From the NCBI RefSeq assembly GCF_012275575.1, contig NZ_NPIH01000029.1, positions 1 through 64,000 of the forward strand: a stretch of 64,000 nt of DNA, written 5' to 3'. This stretch comes from Paraburkholderia sp. SG-MS1. Lineage in GTDB: Bacteria > Pseudomonadota > Gammaproteobacteria > Burkholderiales > Burkholderiaceae. Every line of letters begins with the position of its first letter. Position 1 is the stretch's first letter. A model generated the notes under the pieces. That model had not been told where the DNA came from, did no database searches, and saw only the letters and a list, made by a program, of their open reading frames with translations. Below, one piece after another: positions 18,788 through 28,306 of this stretch. The position numbers and the translations under genes were made by a program.

Positions 18788-19120
18788 ATGTGTCAAGTAT
18801 TGGTCAGCGCGGATCCGATGCTCTACGAATCGCGCACGCGATCGCTACGCATCCGCGGGGTCGTAACCACGGTGCGTATGGAGAATCTGTTTTGGGACGT
18901 GCTGCATGAGATTGCGCAGCGGGAGAAAATGACGACCAGCCAGTTCGCAGTCAAGCTCTATGAAGAGCTGCTTGACCTGCGCGGCGAGCCTCCAGCGAAT
19001 TTCACGTCGTTTCTGAGGGTTTGTTGTCTGCGCTACCTGTCGCGCGACATTGTGCTCGAGGACACCGCAAGCCAGGACACGCACCGGACCTTTCGCCCGA
19101 AGATCGTACATGGTGTCTGA
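18788..19120 (+). CDS. Ribbon-helix-helix (RHH_4-type) small protein
   Basis: A 110-aa protein with the RHH_4 pattern: SLRIRGVVTTVRMENLFWD as the beta strand and first helix, a second helix MTTSQFAVKLYEELLDLRGE, then NFTSFLRVCCLRYL. Such proteins bind DNA as dimers and are often found as lone genes in Proteobacteria. A strong AAGGAGGAACC precedes ATG 18788. It follows the GMC gene by 125 bp on the same strand and could regulate it; this is inferred. Confidence 0.8.
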   Translation: MCQVLVSADPMLYESRTRSLRIRGVVTTVRMENLFWDVLHEIAQREKMTTSQFAVKLYEELLDLRGEPPANFTSFLRVCCLRYLSRDIVLEDTASQDTHRTFRPKIVHGV

Positions 19121-19463
19121 ACGCGCATTGGTTCGCCTGCTACGTCGATTGTTGGGGTTCGACAGGTGCTGACCGATCCAGTTGCGACTCGATGTTCTGA
19201 GCGACTGCTAGCGGGCTTTTTGCTTGCCGGGGGGCGCCGATCATTATCGCAAGCAGCAACTATCCGTATAAGGACGCCGGCGCCTTGGGTTGCAATTGAG
19301 ATCCGGCAAGGCTCCGCCTCGTCGCTGATTGATGCCGCGGGAACGGATCGGTCGACTGCGTCCTTTTGCGCCTCCCGGCTGCCAACTTCATCTCCAAAGC
19401 TCACCCGTACACCGTGACGGTCCTGTAACGGCGGCAAGCCGCTCCAAGCTTTAACCTTCGCCC
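19121..19463. other. Intergenic region between convergent genes, no feature seen
   Basis: This separates the RHH gene and the end of the sigma-54 activator gene. I found no convincing gene, terminator with T-run, or repeat here. Confidence 0.5.
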
Positions 19464-21494
19464 CTAGCGTACGGGCCTCCGTTCCAGTTCCAGTAATCTG
19501 TAGATCTCCAACTTGCGATATAAGGTGCTGCGCGACACGCCCAACGAACGCGCTGCTTGTGCGAGATTGCCTTTCGCACCCTGTACCGCTTGCACGATCG
19601 CGGCGCGTTCGGTCTCCTCCAGACTGACCGAAGGTGCGTCGACCACGCTCACTACTTTGTCGGGAATCTCCGCTTCGTCAAGCATTTCTGGTAATTCGTT
19701 TAGCGCAACAGTGTCATCGTCGGACGTAAGCAAAAGATTTTCAACGACATTGCGCAACTCGCGAACGTTGCCCGGCCACGAATAAGCGCGCAGGACCGTC
19801 AGCACGTCGTCGGGGAACCGCCTGGTTTGAGTTCCATGCCGTTGTGCCAAGCTGCGATTGAAATGATCGACGAGTAACTCGACATCTCCTTCGCGTTCGC
19901 GCAGCGCAGGAATCCGTACCCGCGTGACGCTGACCCGGTAGTACAGATCACGTCGAAAGCGTCCACATTCGACTTCTTCGCGAAGGTTGCGGTTGGTCAT
20001 CGCGACCAGTCGAACGTCGACTCGTGTGGGTTGGGTATCGCCCAACCGGTAAATGACGCCTTCTTCGAGAACGCGTAGGAGAACAGGCTGCAGTTCAAGC
20101 GGCAATTCGCCGATCTCATCGAGACATAAGGTGCCGTTGTGCGCCAGCTCGAAGCGCCCCGGGCGCCCTTCGGAGGTCGCGCCGGTATAGGCCCCGCGCA
20201 CATGTCCGAACAGTTCGGAAGCAATCAGTTCTTTTGACGCCGCCCCGCAGTTGTATGCGACGAACGGACCGTTCGCGCCCTCTTCGCCATGAATAGCCCG
20301 CGCGAACAGTTCTTTGCCGACGCCGGTTTCTCCCTCGATCAGCACGGGCACACGCCGTCGCGCCAGTTGCTGACTGCGACCGACGGCGGTGCGCATCGCG
20401 ACGCTACAGCCCAGAATTTGCGAGAAGCAGTTGCGCTGCGGGTCAGCTTCCGTGCGGATCGGCTCCTGATTCGCGACCCGGCGAGCCGTGCCATGGGTTG
20501 CCGATCGCGACGGCACGATCAGCATCGCCCCGATCGTGCCACCTTCGACGACTACCGGATTGAACCACTCCGGGCGCAATCCTCGCGGAAGCCGCGCCGC
20601 CCATTCCTCGACAGCACGATCTTCGTCCATCCCCGGAAAGCGCTCTCCCAGGCCGACCGGTAGCGCGACTCGCGCTGTCGTGTGAACCAGTCTGCCTCGC
20701 CGGTCGATGGCGATCAGGCCGGCAGCATCAGATGACGAAAGACGTTGAAGGCAAAACGCCAACAGACGCATATGATCCCGCGCCACCTGCTCGGCAAGCA
20801 CCATTTCGATCTGCCGGGCCGCCGTGACCGCCAGAGTCAGATTGTTGATCTGATAGGTGGACGGCGGCCCCGATATGTCCAGCACACCAATGATATTAGA
20901 CGTGCCAGGCTCGCAGATCGGCGCAGCCGCGCAACTCCAGGTCTTGATGCCTTCGCAGAAGTGTTCGGAACCGTGAATGTAGGTCGGTTGTCCGGTCGCG
21001 AGCGCCGTGCCGATGCCGTTTGTTCCAGCAGTCGATTCACGCCAATCCCCGCCGGTCGTCAGATGAATTTTTTCGCCGGCATCGAGCGTGTGCAGATCGC
21101 CCGCTACTTTGAGAATGACGCCGTCGGCGTTTGTCAGCAGCAGAATGGAATGCGACTCGGTGAATAGATCAGCGGTTGCTGAGAAGAGGCGATCGGAAGC
21201 GGAGATGAGTTCCCGATGCCTCCAACGCAATGCGCCGACGGCATCGCCATACACCGCAAAGGGCGCAGCGCCGGCAGTGGGATTGACGCCGGCTTGCAGG
21301 CTACGCTTCCAGGATGCAAGCAATGCCGAGGGCACCGCCGTTGTCATCTCGCCCGCGAGAAATCGTTCCCAGCCGAGCATCGTGTCATTGTCGGAGTGAG
21401 AGACATTCGCGAGCTCGACCTGAGTCCGCGCGATCACGCTGCGCATGACAGCAAAGTCATCGCGACCCGAGATACCAGAAAGGTGCCTCGCCAC
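19464..21494 (-). CDS. mimR: Sigma-54-dependent activator (AcoR/MimR-like)
   Basis: A 676-aa enhancer-binding protein. The N-terminal 330 residues contain a GAF-type sensor (LLLTNADGVILKVAGD; STAGTNGIGTALATGQPTYIHG, given as its two ends). An AAA+ domain follows with Walker A GETGVGKE, the sigma-54 contact loop GAYTGA (the Phe-to-Tyr form of GAFTGA), and Walker B LCLDEIGEL. The C-terminal Fis helix-turn-helix is NLAQAARSLGVSRSTLYRKLE. The start is GTG 21494 with GGAGGAG four bases before. It lies downstream of the propane monooxygenase operon, which has two -24/-12 promoters, so it is the likely activator, as in mycobacterial mim clusters. Confidence 0.92.
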   Translation of the reverse strand: MARHLSGISGRDDFAVMRSVIARTQVELANVSHSDNDTMLGWERFLAGEMTTAVPSALLASWKRSLQAGVNPTAGAAPFAVYGDAVGALRWRHRELISASDRLFSATADLFTESHSILLLTNADGVILKVAGDLHTLDAGEKIHLTTGGDWRESTAGTNGIGTALATGQPTYIHGSEHFCEGIKTWSCAAAPICEPGTSNIIGVLDISGPPSTYQINNLTLAVTAARQIEMVLAEQVARDHMRLLAFCLQRLSSSDAAGLIAIDRRGRLVHTTARVALPVGLGERFPGMDEDRAVEEWAARLPRGLRPEWFNPVVVEGGTIGAMLIVPSRSATHGTARRVANQEPIRTEADPQRNCFSQILGCSVAMRTAVGRSQQLARRRVPVLIEGETGVGKELFARAIHGEEGANGPFVAYNCGAASKELIASELFGHVRGAYTGATSEGRPGRFELAHNGTLCLDEIGELPLELQPVLLRVLEEGVIYRLGDTQPTRVDVRLVAMTNRNLREEVECGRFRRDLYYRVSVTRVRIPALREREGDVELLVDHFNRSLAQRHGTQTRRFPDDVLTVLRAYSWPGNVRELRNVVENLLLTSDDDTVALNELPEMLDEAEIPDKVVSVVDAPSVSLEETERAAIVQAVQGAKGNLAQAARSLGVSRSTLYRKLEIYRLLELERRPVR

Positions 21495-21980
21495 TTGTCT
21501 CCTCCGTATGGGAACGCGATTGGCTGACTCCAGACTTGTCGCTCAGCCTTCGCGGTTTGCCCTTGGATTCGCTGCGGGTGAGCCAGCATTGCCTGACCCT
21601 GCAATGCCGCAACAGCGCTTCATTAGTATAACTCCCCGTTCCTTATAGTTTGGCTGGGGAAAACACCTTGATCGGCGAATCAGTTACGCCGACGATGCGC
21701 TTACAGGGGACGCTAACTGCGCATGCACCCTGCTTGCCGCAGTCAAGTCCGGCGCGGCACGCCTACCTGTTTGAGCACCAGACCGTTGATGTGTTGCCAT
21801 GCAGCAGACAGCTGCAAACCTGGTTCGCGTGGACCACGAGAATGATCGCCCCGGTCGCGCAAATCGCGCAGCCAGCCATCTTCCTCAATACGCTTATCAA
21901 GCGTAATGGCGTGCTGCGGCGTGACGTGATTGACGGGGGCGTCGCTATCACAGGCACACCTCGTGGCGGCCGATCGCAAA
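21495..21980. other. Region between the chaperonin end and the activator gene
   Basis: This must hold the promoter for the activator gene. A minus-strand open tail (ITLDKRIEEDGWLRDLRDRG, ending near 21743) looks mildly protein-like but runs into the chaperonin frame and matches nothing I know. No clear terminator after the chaperonin gene was seen, so read-through into the activator gene is possible. Confidence 0.4.
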
Positions 21981-23618
21981 TCACTTGCGCCCGAGCCGCT
22001 CAGCACCTGCGCCGAGCGCCGGCCCTGCGGTCGGATCGAGCGTGTCGGGCTTCTTGGCAATCAGCGTCTGCGTCGTCAGGATCAGTCCGGCCACGGACGC
22101 CGCATTACGCACTGCGCTGTAGCTCACTTTCACTGGATCGATCACGCCGCGCGCCAGCAGATCAGTGCATTCGCCGGTGCGCGCGTCAAGACCGATGCTG
22201 CCGTCCGACTTGGCGATCTGCGAGACGATCGCCGCACCGTCGAGTCCGCAGTTGGTCGCGATATGGAACAACGGGGCCGCCAGCGCGCGCTGCAACAACT
22301 TCGCACCCTGCTGTGCGCCCCCACGCATCCGCGCGATCATGCCTTCAAGTTCGATCGACACGCGAAGCAGCGCGGTGCCGCCGCCCGGCACAACTCCCTC
22401 CGCGATGGCTGCACGGGCCGCGTTGATCGCATCCTCGATGAGATGCACGCGACGCTTCTGCTCGACCGGCGTGGCGCCTCCGGCGAGAATCAGCGCAGTG
22501 CCGCCCGACAGTTTTGCGAGCCGTACCTGGTACTTGTCGCGCTCAACGTTCTCCGGCGCCATGTCGTATTGACGTGCGACCTGCTGCCGGCGCGCGGCAA
22601 TCGCCGTCGCGTCCCCGCCACCTGCCGTGACGATCGTCTGGTTCGAGGAGATACGCACCTGGCGTGCGCTACCGAGGTCGCGCAACGCAACCGCTTCAAG
22701 TTTGCCGCCCAGATCGCGCGCGATAACGCGGCCACCAGTGACGATCGCGATGTCCTCGAGCATCGCCTTGCGCCAATGACCATACTCGGGCGGATGAATT
22801 GCGGCGACGGCAGGACCGCCCGCATCGCGGCTCGCGAGCAGTGTGACGACGCACGCCGGCGCCACCTCCTCCGCGATGATCAGCAGAGGGCGTTTGTTCT
22901 GTCCGGCTAATGAAAGGAGCGCTGCGACCTCGTCCTGACTTTGCAGTCGCTGATCGGTCATCAGGATCAGCGGGTTGTCCAGCACGGCCTGCATCCGTTC
23001 GAGATCCGTGACCATGTGATGCGAGAGATAACCGCGATCGAACGCCATACCGTCGACGACTTCCAGTCGCGTCTCGACCGTCGTGCCGTATTCGACGTCG
23101 ACAATGCCATCCGCGCCAACCCGTTCCAGCGCCTCCGCTACCAGCCCACCTGTGAATTCGTCGTTCGCTGCAACGACCGCAACCGCACGTACCTCATCGG
23201 GACCACGCAACGGCGTGGCCGCCCGTTTAAGCGCCGCAATGGTCTCTTCGACAGCCAACTCGAGTCCATGCACCAGCTCGACCGGGTTGACGTCCTGACC
23301 GAGACAGGCCAGCCCGTCCTGGACCAGTGCATCGGCCAGCACGGTGGCAGTGGTCGTGCCGTCGCCGGCGACCTCGTTGGTTTGCTTCGAGACTTCACGA
23401 ACTACCTGCGCGCCGATGTTCTCGAACAGGTCTTCGAGTTCGATCTCGTTTGCGATGCTCACACCATCGCGCGAAATGATCGGCGACCCGATCGGGCGAT
23501 CGATGATTGCGTTCATCCCTTTGGGGCCCAGCGTGCCGCGCACGGCTTTCGCGAGCTTTGCAACACCGCGACCAAGGGCCGCGCGCGCTTCGTCGTCGTG
23601 CAACATGATGTTCGGCAT
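21981..23618 (-). CDS. groEL: GroEL-like chaperonin dedicated to the monooxygenase
   Basis: A 545-aa type I chaperonin with the ATP-binding signatures VRGTLGPKGMNAIID and AGDGTTTATVLADALV. It diverges from housekeeping GroEL and lacks the C-terminal Gly-Gly-Met tail, ending GAGAERLGRK. No groES gene is adjacent. ATG 23618 is 6 bases after AGGAGG; an ATG inside that site (23624) is too close. In mycobacterial mimABCD clusters a GroEL-like protein (MimG) is required to fold the hydroxylase large subunit; the same role is inferred here from its place in the operon. Confidence 0.9.
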   Translation of the reverse strand: MPNIMLHDDEARAALGRGVAKLAKAVRGTLGPKGMNAIIDRPIGSPIISRDGVSIANEIELEDLFENIGAQVVREVSKQTNEVAGDGTTTATVLADALVQDGLACLGQDVNPVELVHGLELAVEETIAALKRAATPLRGPDEVRAVAVVAANDEFTGGLVAEALERVGADGIVDVEYGTTVETRLEVVDGMAFDRGYLSHHMVTDLERMQAVLDNPLILMTDQRLQSQDEVAALLSLAGQNKRPLLIIAEEVAPACVVTLLASRDAGGPAVAAIHPPEYGHWRKAMLEDIAIVTGGRVIARDLGGKLEAVALRDLGSARQVRISSNQTIVTAGGGDATAIAARRQQVARQYDMAPENVERDKYQVRLAKLSGGTALILAGGATPVEQKRRVHLIEDAINAARAAIAEGVVPGGGTALLRVSIELEGMIARMRGGAQQGAKLLQRALAAPLFHIATNCGLDGAAIVSQIAKSDGSIGLDARTGECTDLLARGVIDPVKVSYSAVRNAASVAGLILTTQTLIAKKPDTLDPTAGPALGAGAERLGRK

Positions 23619-23658
23619 TGTCATCCTCCTATGTGTTCTATTTTTCCAACCGTCTGCT

Positions 23659-24489
23659 CTAACCTGCGCCTGCATTACGCGCTGCGATCTCCTGATAGGT
23701 GTGCCTCGTGACGAAATGGATCGGGTGCTCGTCGTCCGCATGGGCCGGCGGACCGGCGTCGGTTCCATAGCGCGCCGCAAGCAAACCGCGACACAACGCG
23801 CCATTGAATTCCGCATTGACGCCGACGCGTCGCAGCGCGCGTAGATAGGCGTCAAGCGTCGAAGGATCAAGTACCGCCGCAGCGCTATCGACGAATGCAA
23901 CCTGCAGCTTCTGTGATTCATCGGGACTTGCGCCAACCACGAAACGCCGCTCGATATAACGGTCGATCAGACCCTTCGTATGGGCATCGTCAACTGCGAG
24001 CAATGAGAGTTCGTCGACGCTCCATTTCACCAGCTCATATGCATCGTGTCCTCGCGCCAGCAGATTCGTCAGCAGCGCTTCCTGTCTGCGCTGAAACGCC
24101 TTGAGCAGAAACGTGCGTCGCAATTCAGCGAGATCGTCACTGGCGGCATCGCCGAAGCTCTGCTGGAAGCTCAGCCCTTTTGCCACCCCCGAATTGATTT
24201 CCGCTGCGTACATGTGCTCGTCGAGTTCGACAGTGACGCCCGTGACCCAAGGCAATGACGCAGCAGCCGCTCTCATGTCGTCGGCCATCAGAAATGCAAA
24301 GTTGGCGGCGCACCAGTAGGTCGGCAAACGGAATGCGATCTTCACGCCGCCTGCCGCGTCCGCAGCAACCGACGTTACGAAACCCAACGCGGTCACCGAC
24401 TCGTCCAGCTCAGGATCTACGACCACCGCCAGGCGCATCCAGATCTGAGCAGCGCGCTCGTCGGCGGAGCCAGGCGCTACGGCGCTCAT
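23659..24489 (-). CDS. MIP18/DUF59-family metal-sulfur cluster protein
   Basis: A 276-aa protein with an N-terminal MIP18 (DUF59, PaaD-like) domain: VVDPELDESVTALGFVTSV and the Cys-bearing YWCAANFAFLMADD near residue 60. This is followed by a helical C-terminal extension of about 170 aa that I do not recognise. The start overlaps the amidohydrolase stop as ATGA (24486-24489), showing tight coupling. Related genes accompany amidohydrolase and GroEL in other propane monooxygenase clusters. A role in iron or iron-sulfur supply to the reductase or hydroxylase is inferred. Confidence 0.82.
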   Translation of the reverse strand: MSAVAPGSADERAAQIWMRLAVVVDPELDESVTALGFVTSVAADAAGGVKIAFRLPTYWCAANFAFLMADDMRAAAASLPWVTGVTVELDEHMYAAEINSGVAKGLSFQQSFGDAASDDLAELRRTFLLKAFQRRQEALLTNLLARGHDAYELVKWSVDELSLLAVDDAHTKGLIDRYIERRFVVGASPDESQKLQVAFVDSAAAVLDPSTLDAYLRALRRVGVNAEFNGALCRGLLAARYGTDAGPPAHADDEHPIHFVTRHTYQEIAARNAGAG

Positions 24490-25511
24490 ACGCTGAGCGC
24501 GGGCGTCTGCCGCGTCTCTTTGAGCAGTGTCTTCTGGGCCTCGATATCGATGTCGTAAAGACGCGCCGCGTTGAGGCCAAGAATTTTTTTCTTTGCCGTC
24601 AACGATAGCTGCACGCCAGTTTCCTTGCTCACTGACTCGGGCAGTTCGAATGCCATGAATTTTTCGATCAGCCACTTCGGCGACCAGATCGCATAGTCGC
24701 TGCCGTACAGGATCTTGTCTTCGCCAATCCAGAACAACAATTCGGAAATCACATGCGCGAAGTACTCCGGCCGACTGTGAATGAACGGCAGCACTACCGC
24801 GAGACCGCCATAGACATTGGTTTCCTGCGTCGCAATCCAGCAGAAATCATCGAGACGCGGCAAGCCGCAATGCTCGACGATGAAATTCAGATTCTGGAAG
24901 CTGGTCGCAACGTCATCGACATCCCCGACATCGAACGCGTCGCGATTGAGCGGCAAAATGGTCGGCCCCTTGTGGACGTGGATGTTTTTGATGCCCAACT
25001 GCTCGCAGCGTTCGAGAAACCGGTACACGCCCGGCTCCGACAGTTTGTACCCCTTGCTGTCCCCGCGCCATTCGGCCGTATATAGCTTTACCCCCTTGAT
25101 CTTATACAGCTCGGACAATTCGGTGAGCCGGTCAAGCCCCGCTTCGCCATCGCGAGGATCGAATGCGCCATTGACGATAAACCGGTGTGGGTACTTCTTC
25201 TTGACCACGTAGTTCGCTTCAGTCGTATTGAAGCCATTCTTGTAAAAGTCGGTCAGGTAGGTCGGCTGGCAGATCGCCATGTCGTCGCAGCCGCTGACGA
25301 ACAAATCGTCGTACATGACCTCTTCGCCGTACTTGTCAAACTTCTCCTTCGGCCATAGGTACTCTTTGGGACTCAGATTCGTGTGATACGCATAGAAGCA
25401 GTCGATAAACTGTTGGCCGTGCACGTTCTTCAGGTTTTCCTTGCTGCCGTCCCAAAGATGGACGTGCCCGTCGATGACAAAGATGTCCTCGCCGTCAGGG
25501 GTTCTAAACAT
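24486..25511 (-). CDS. Amidohydrolase-family protein of the propane monooxygenase cluster
   Basis: A 341-aa metal-dependent TIM-barrel hydrolase. The metal motif H16-V-H18 lies in IDGHVHLWDGS, histidines follow in NIHVHKGPT and IVEHCGLP, and the late aspartate is in YGSDYAIWSP. It belongs to the amidohydrolase-2 (decarboxylase-like) group. Similar genes sit directly after the coupling-protein gene in Rhodococcus and Mycobacterium propane monooxygenase operons, yet their reaction is not settled. Here it is between the coupling protein and the DUF59 gene. Confidence 0.88.
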   Translation of the reverse strand: MFRTPDGEDIFVIDGHVHLWDGSKENLKNVHGQQFIDCFYAYHTNLSPKEYLWPKEKFDKYGEEVMYDDLFVSGCDDMAICQPTYLTDFYKNGFNTTEANYVVKKKYPHRFIVNGAFDPRDGEAGLDRLTELSELYKIKGVKLYTAEWRGDSKGYKLSEPGVYRFLERCEQLGIKNIHVHKGPTILPLNRDAFDVGDVDDVATSFQNLNFIVEHCGLPRLDDFCWIATQETNVYGGLAVVLPFIHSRPEYFAHVISELLFWIGEDKILYGSDYAIWSPKWLIEKFMAFELPESVSKETGVQLSLTAKKKILGLNAARLYDIDIEAQKTLLKETRQTPALSV

Positions 25512-25606
25512 GACAGTCGTCTCCGTGAGTTATCGCAAACCGGCTCACTCACGCGAAGCCGGTGCGTGTTGCGGGTTTGTACCGTTGCTTGACGTTTATC
25601 CGGCGC

Positions 25607-25960
25607 TTACTCGTAAGCCATTGCGTCATCCATATTGCCAAATAGCGCAACGGTTTCATCGTCGATCATCACCATGCGACCGTAATGCGTCGACGTGGAA
25701 ATCTCGAACAGATGCGGCGTCATCTCGCGCCCCAGCGCTTCGCTGATCTCACCCATCTTGAATTCGATTTTTCCCTGACCGTCGATTCGGATCATCGCCG
25801 GCAGGTAAGTGACGGTGATGCCGGGTTTAGTCGCCATCAGTTCGGCGATTGCACGCGCTTCGACGCTGTCGTTCATTGTGACGCCGCACTGGTGCGAGAT
25901 AGTTTGCTCGAAGCGCAGATCCTGGATCGGTTTGAAGATATTGTCGGTATGCACAGACAT
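25607..25960 (-). CDS. prmD: Propane monooxygenase coupling/regulatory protein
   Basis: A 117-aa member of the MmoB/DmpM coupling protein family, recognisable by CGVTMNDSVEARAIAELMATK and the following GKIEFKMGEISEALGREMTP. It binds the hydroxylase and tunes oxygen activation without carrying a cofactor. Gene order alpha, reductase, beta, coupling protein is that of prmABCD. It starts 41 bp after the beta-subunit gene. Confidence 0.9.
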   Translation of the reverse strand: MSVHTDNIFKPIQDLRFEQTISHQCGVTMNDSVEARAIAELMATKPGITVTYLPAMIRIDGQGKIEFKMGEISEALGREMTPHLFEISTSTHYGRMVMIDDETVALFGNMDDAMAYE

Positions 25961-26001
25961 GGCTGACTCCTGTTCGCGATTGATTCGAACGGTGGACGAA
26001 T

Positions 26002-27087
26002 TTACACTTCGACGGCAAGCGGGAAATGAATGCCGATTTCCTTCGCAATCATCTCGGCGCGTTCGACCGAACTGCTCAAGCAGTCGCTAAACTGCGATAC
26101 CTTGACGTGGGGCAGCGACCAGATCGGCTGCAGGTGCTTTGCCGCCTGCGCAGCGAGCTTACCGTGCGTTTCAAGCCATCCCGTGAACAGCGCACGATTC
26201 GCTTCACCATGGTTTGGATCGTTCGCGAGCATATGGAAGAGTTCGACAGCATTCGCAAGATTGCGCTCGTAGTCGCCTTCGGCGGCGGACACCACTGTCG
26301 GCGTCAGGAAATCATTCTGCGCGGCCGCGTCCTGCATGATGAAGCCGCTACGAAATAGTGTTGCAACCAGCGGCTCAAACACGACGTTGACCGCGAAATA
26401 CTTCTCCAGATAATCGTCCGCCCCCCCGATAGCCTCGATAGCGCGCCGCGTGTCCTGCCAGATCGGATCCGTAAGCCAGTGCTGTTTTCCGGCATCGAGA
26501 TCGAGACCCGGCAAATCAATCGCAATCTCACCCAGGTGCAGCGTCAGATCCTGTGAGAAACGCAGCTTGTATGAGGCGTTCGTAAGAATCGCGCTGTTGA
26601 TCATCTGCGTGTAACCGTAGCGCTGCGCGTGCATGGTCGCAGTCCCGAGACCAAACTCCGCGTGCTTGTAAGCACCCAGATGCTGTTCGAGAACCTTGAC
26701 CCACGTCTTGTCGAGACGCTTCGTTGCTCCTGAGCGCCGCGCGTTTGCAGTCGCGCTGGTGATCATCCCCACGATCGTCGATTGACGCTGGTAATGCGTG
26801 CGCTCCCACTCTTCGTCAACGGCTCGAAACTGATGCCAGTCCGTACATTTCGCCGCCGTCCACGTTTCCGAGTAGGTCGGCGTGCCGTCCGCAAATGCCA
26901 GTATCCAGTCTTGCAGCAGATAGCGTTTTGGGTCGGGCTGGACATCCACCGTCATGTCTTCGTAATGGCTTGCCTTACGCCCTTTCGGCTCGAAATAGTT
27001 GTACTTCCGGCTGTCCCAGCCGATAAACTGCGCAGCGCCCGCAGCGCCCGACTTGATCAAGACTTCCCGCTCTGCCAACGTACTCAT
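26002..27087 (-). CDS. prmC: Propane monooxygenase hydroxylase, beta (small) subunit
   Basis: A 361-aa helical protein of the soluble di-iron monooxygenase beta-subunit family. Typical elements are KYNYFEPKGRKASHYEDMT (18-36 or so), DWHQFRAVDEEWERTHY and the C-terminal SFDALSS-like region represented here by QFSDCLSSSVERAEMIAKE. It lacks iron ligands and scaffolds the alpha subunit in the hydroxylase. ATG 27087 is preceded by AAGGAGACACGAC. The gap to the reductase stop is 71 bp. Confidence 0.92.
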   Translation of the reverse strand: MSTLAEREVLIKSGAAGAAQFIGWDSRKYNYFEPKGRKASHYEDMTVDVQPDPKRYLLQDWILAFADGTPTYSETWTAAKCTDWHQFRAVDEEWERTHYQRQSTIVGMITSATANARRSGATKRLDKTWVKVLEQHLGAYKHAEFGLGTATMHAQRYGYTQMINSAILTNASYKLRFSQDLTLHLGEIAIDLPGLDLDAGKQHWLTDPIWQDTRRAIEAIGGADDYLEKYFAVNVVFEPLVATLFRSGFIMQDAAAQNDFLTPTVVSAAEGDYERNLANAVELFHMLANDPNHGEANRALFTGWLETHGKLAAQAAKHLQPIWSLPHVKVSQFSDCLSSSVERAEMIAKEIGIHFPLAVEV

Positions 27088-27158
27088 GTCGTGTCTCCTT
27101 GATTGCGTGGATCCGTTTATCCGATTGCCGGTGCACGTTTTTCCCGCCACCGCTGCGA

Positions 27159-28244
27159 TCAGCGAACTGCCTGCGTAAACTTGTCGAAGAAGAGCCGCTC
27201 CGGTTCGACGCCGGCCATCTGCAAGGCCGGAATCACCGCATCGATCATCGCGGTCGGGCCGCATGCGTAGGCATCGATATCTCCCACAAGCGACTCGTCC
27301 CGCAGCACGCGACTCACGACGTCGTGGATAAAACCCGTCTCGCCGGTCCACGCGTCTTCGGGTTGTGCATGCGACAGCGCTGGAATGAAGCGGAAATCAG
27401 GCAACCGGTCGGCAAACTCCGCGAACTTGTCGAGATAGAACAGATCACGGCGCGTGCGCGCACCGTAAAAGAAGCGCACTGGCCGCCGTTCGCCACTCCG
27501 AACGTGATCGTTCAAAATCGACCATAACGGCGACATGCCGGACCCACCGCCCACCAGCACCAATGGACCGGGTTCGTCTTCGCGCCTGAAACAGGTGCCG
27601 TATGGCCCCTTGGCGACGAGGCGGTCGCCCGGCTTCAGCCCTTCATCCAGTTGCGACGAGAACGCGCCGTTTGGGTATTTCTTGATAATGAATTGAAGCC
27701 GCCTTTCTCCATCCGGTGCATTCGCCATCGAAAAAGAACGCGTGATGCCCGCAGCCGGAATCGTCAGATCGACATACTGTCCCGCCCAGAATCGCAAGGG
27801 ACGCGAAAGCTGAACCTCGAGCAGGCGGATGTCGTGCGTGAGATGCGTAATAGCCGTGAGCGTCGCATCGTATTCGCTGACCGGGATCGACCTGCGCATC
27901 AGGTCTTCATCGTAATTCAGCAACTCGACGGTCAGATCGCTATAAGCGAGCGTCCGGCACAGAAGAATATGACCGGACTCGCGCTCGTAGTCGGGCAGCG
28001 CGAACGTCGAATACTTCTTCATCTCCACGTCGCCCTCCAGCAACAACGACTTGCAACTACTACACTGCCCTTCCTTGCATCCATGCATCACGGCGATGCC
28101 CTGGCGGAACGCCGCATCGAGGACCGTCTCGCCTTCCGCGACCGACATATCCACACCGACCGGCTCGAAGCGGACCGTGTGGAGCACGGGCTCCTTGTCG
28201 GCTGCCTGTACCGGCGGGCTCTCCTCTTTATCCATTACTTTCAT
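27159..28244 (-). CDS. prmB: Propane monooxygenase reductase (ferredoxin / FAD / NAD domains)
   Basis: A 361-aa electron-transfer protein. The N-terminal plant-type ferredoxin has C56-x4-C61-x2-C64-x31-C96 for one 2Fe-2S cluster. The FAD domain (RSFSMANAP) and the NAD domain (LVLVGGGSGMSPLWSIL, CGPTAMIDAVIPALQ) follow. ATG 28244 is placed 5 bases after GGAGG; a second ATG at 28235 is less well placed. It carries electrons from NADH to the di-iron hydroxylase. Confidence 0.93.
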   Translation of the reverse strand: MKVMDKEESPPVQAADKEPVLHTVRFEPVGVDMSVAEGETVLDAAFRQGIAVMHGCKEGQCSSCKSLLLEGDVEMKKYSTFALPDYERESGHILLCRTLAYSDLTVELLNYDEDLMRRSIPVSEYDATLTAITHLTHDIRLLEVQLSRPLRFWAGQYVDLTIPAAGITRSFSMANAPDGERRLQFIIKKYPNGAFSSQLDEGLKPGDRLVAKGPYGTCFRREDEPGPLVLVGGGSGMSPLWSILNDHVRSGERRPVRFFYGARTRRDLFYLDKFAEFADRLPDFRFIPALSHAQPEDAWTGETGFIHDVVSRVLRDESLVGDIDAYACGPTAMIDAVIPALQMAGVEPERLFFDKFTQAVR

Positions 28245-28271
28245 CCCGTCCTCCGTCCATATTGCGGCTCT

Positions 28272-28291
28272 GGAGCGGACTGCTCCGCTCC
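28272..28291 (-). promoter_or_regulatory. Strong hairpin between prmA and prmB
   Basis: A perfect 8-bp stem (GGAGCGGA / TCCGCTCC) with a 4-nt loop lies in the 62-bp gap after the alpha-subunit stop. It has no T-run, so it is more likely an mRNA-processing or 3'-protection element than a terminator. That would let the hydroxylase be made in excess of the reductase. Confidence 0.5.
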
Positions 28292-28306
28292 GGACGCTCC
28301 ATATCG

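Noticed and set aside
19166..19417. Short open frame between the RHH gene and the sigma-54 activator gene
   Set aside because: No ribosome-binding site and no protein-like pattern; treated as intergenic.
21930..22910. Plus-strand open frame across the chaperonin gene
   Set aside because: The opposite strand encodes a full GroEL-like protein; this frame has shadow-like composition and no ribosome-binding site.
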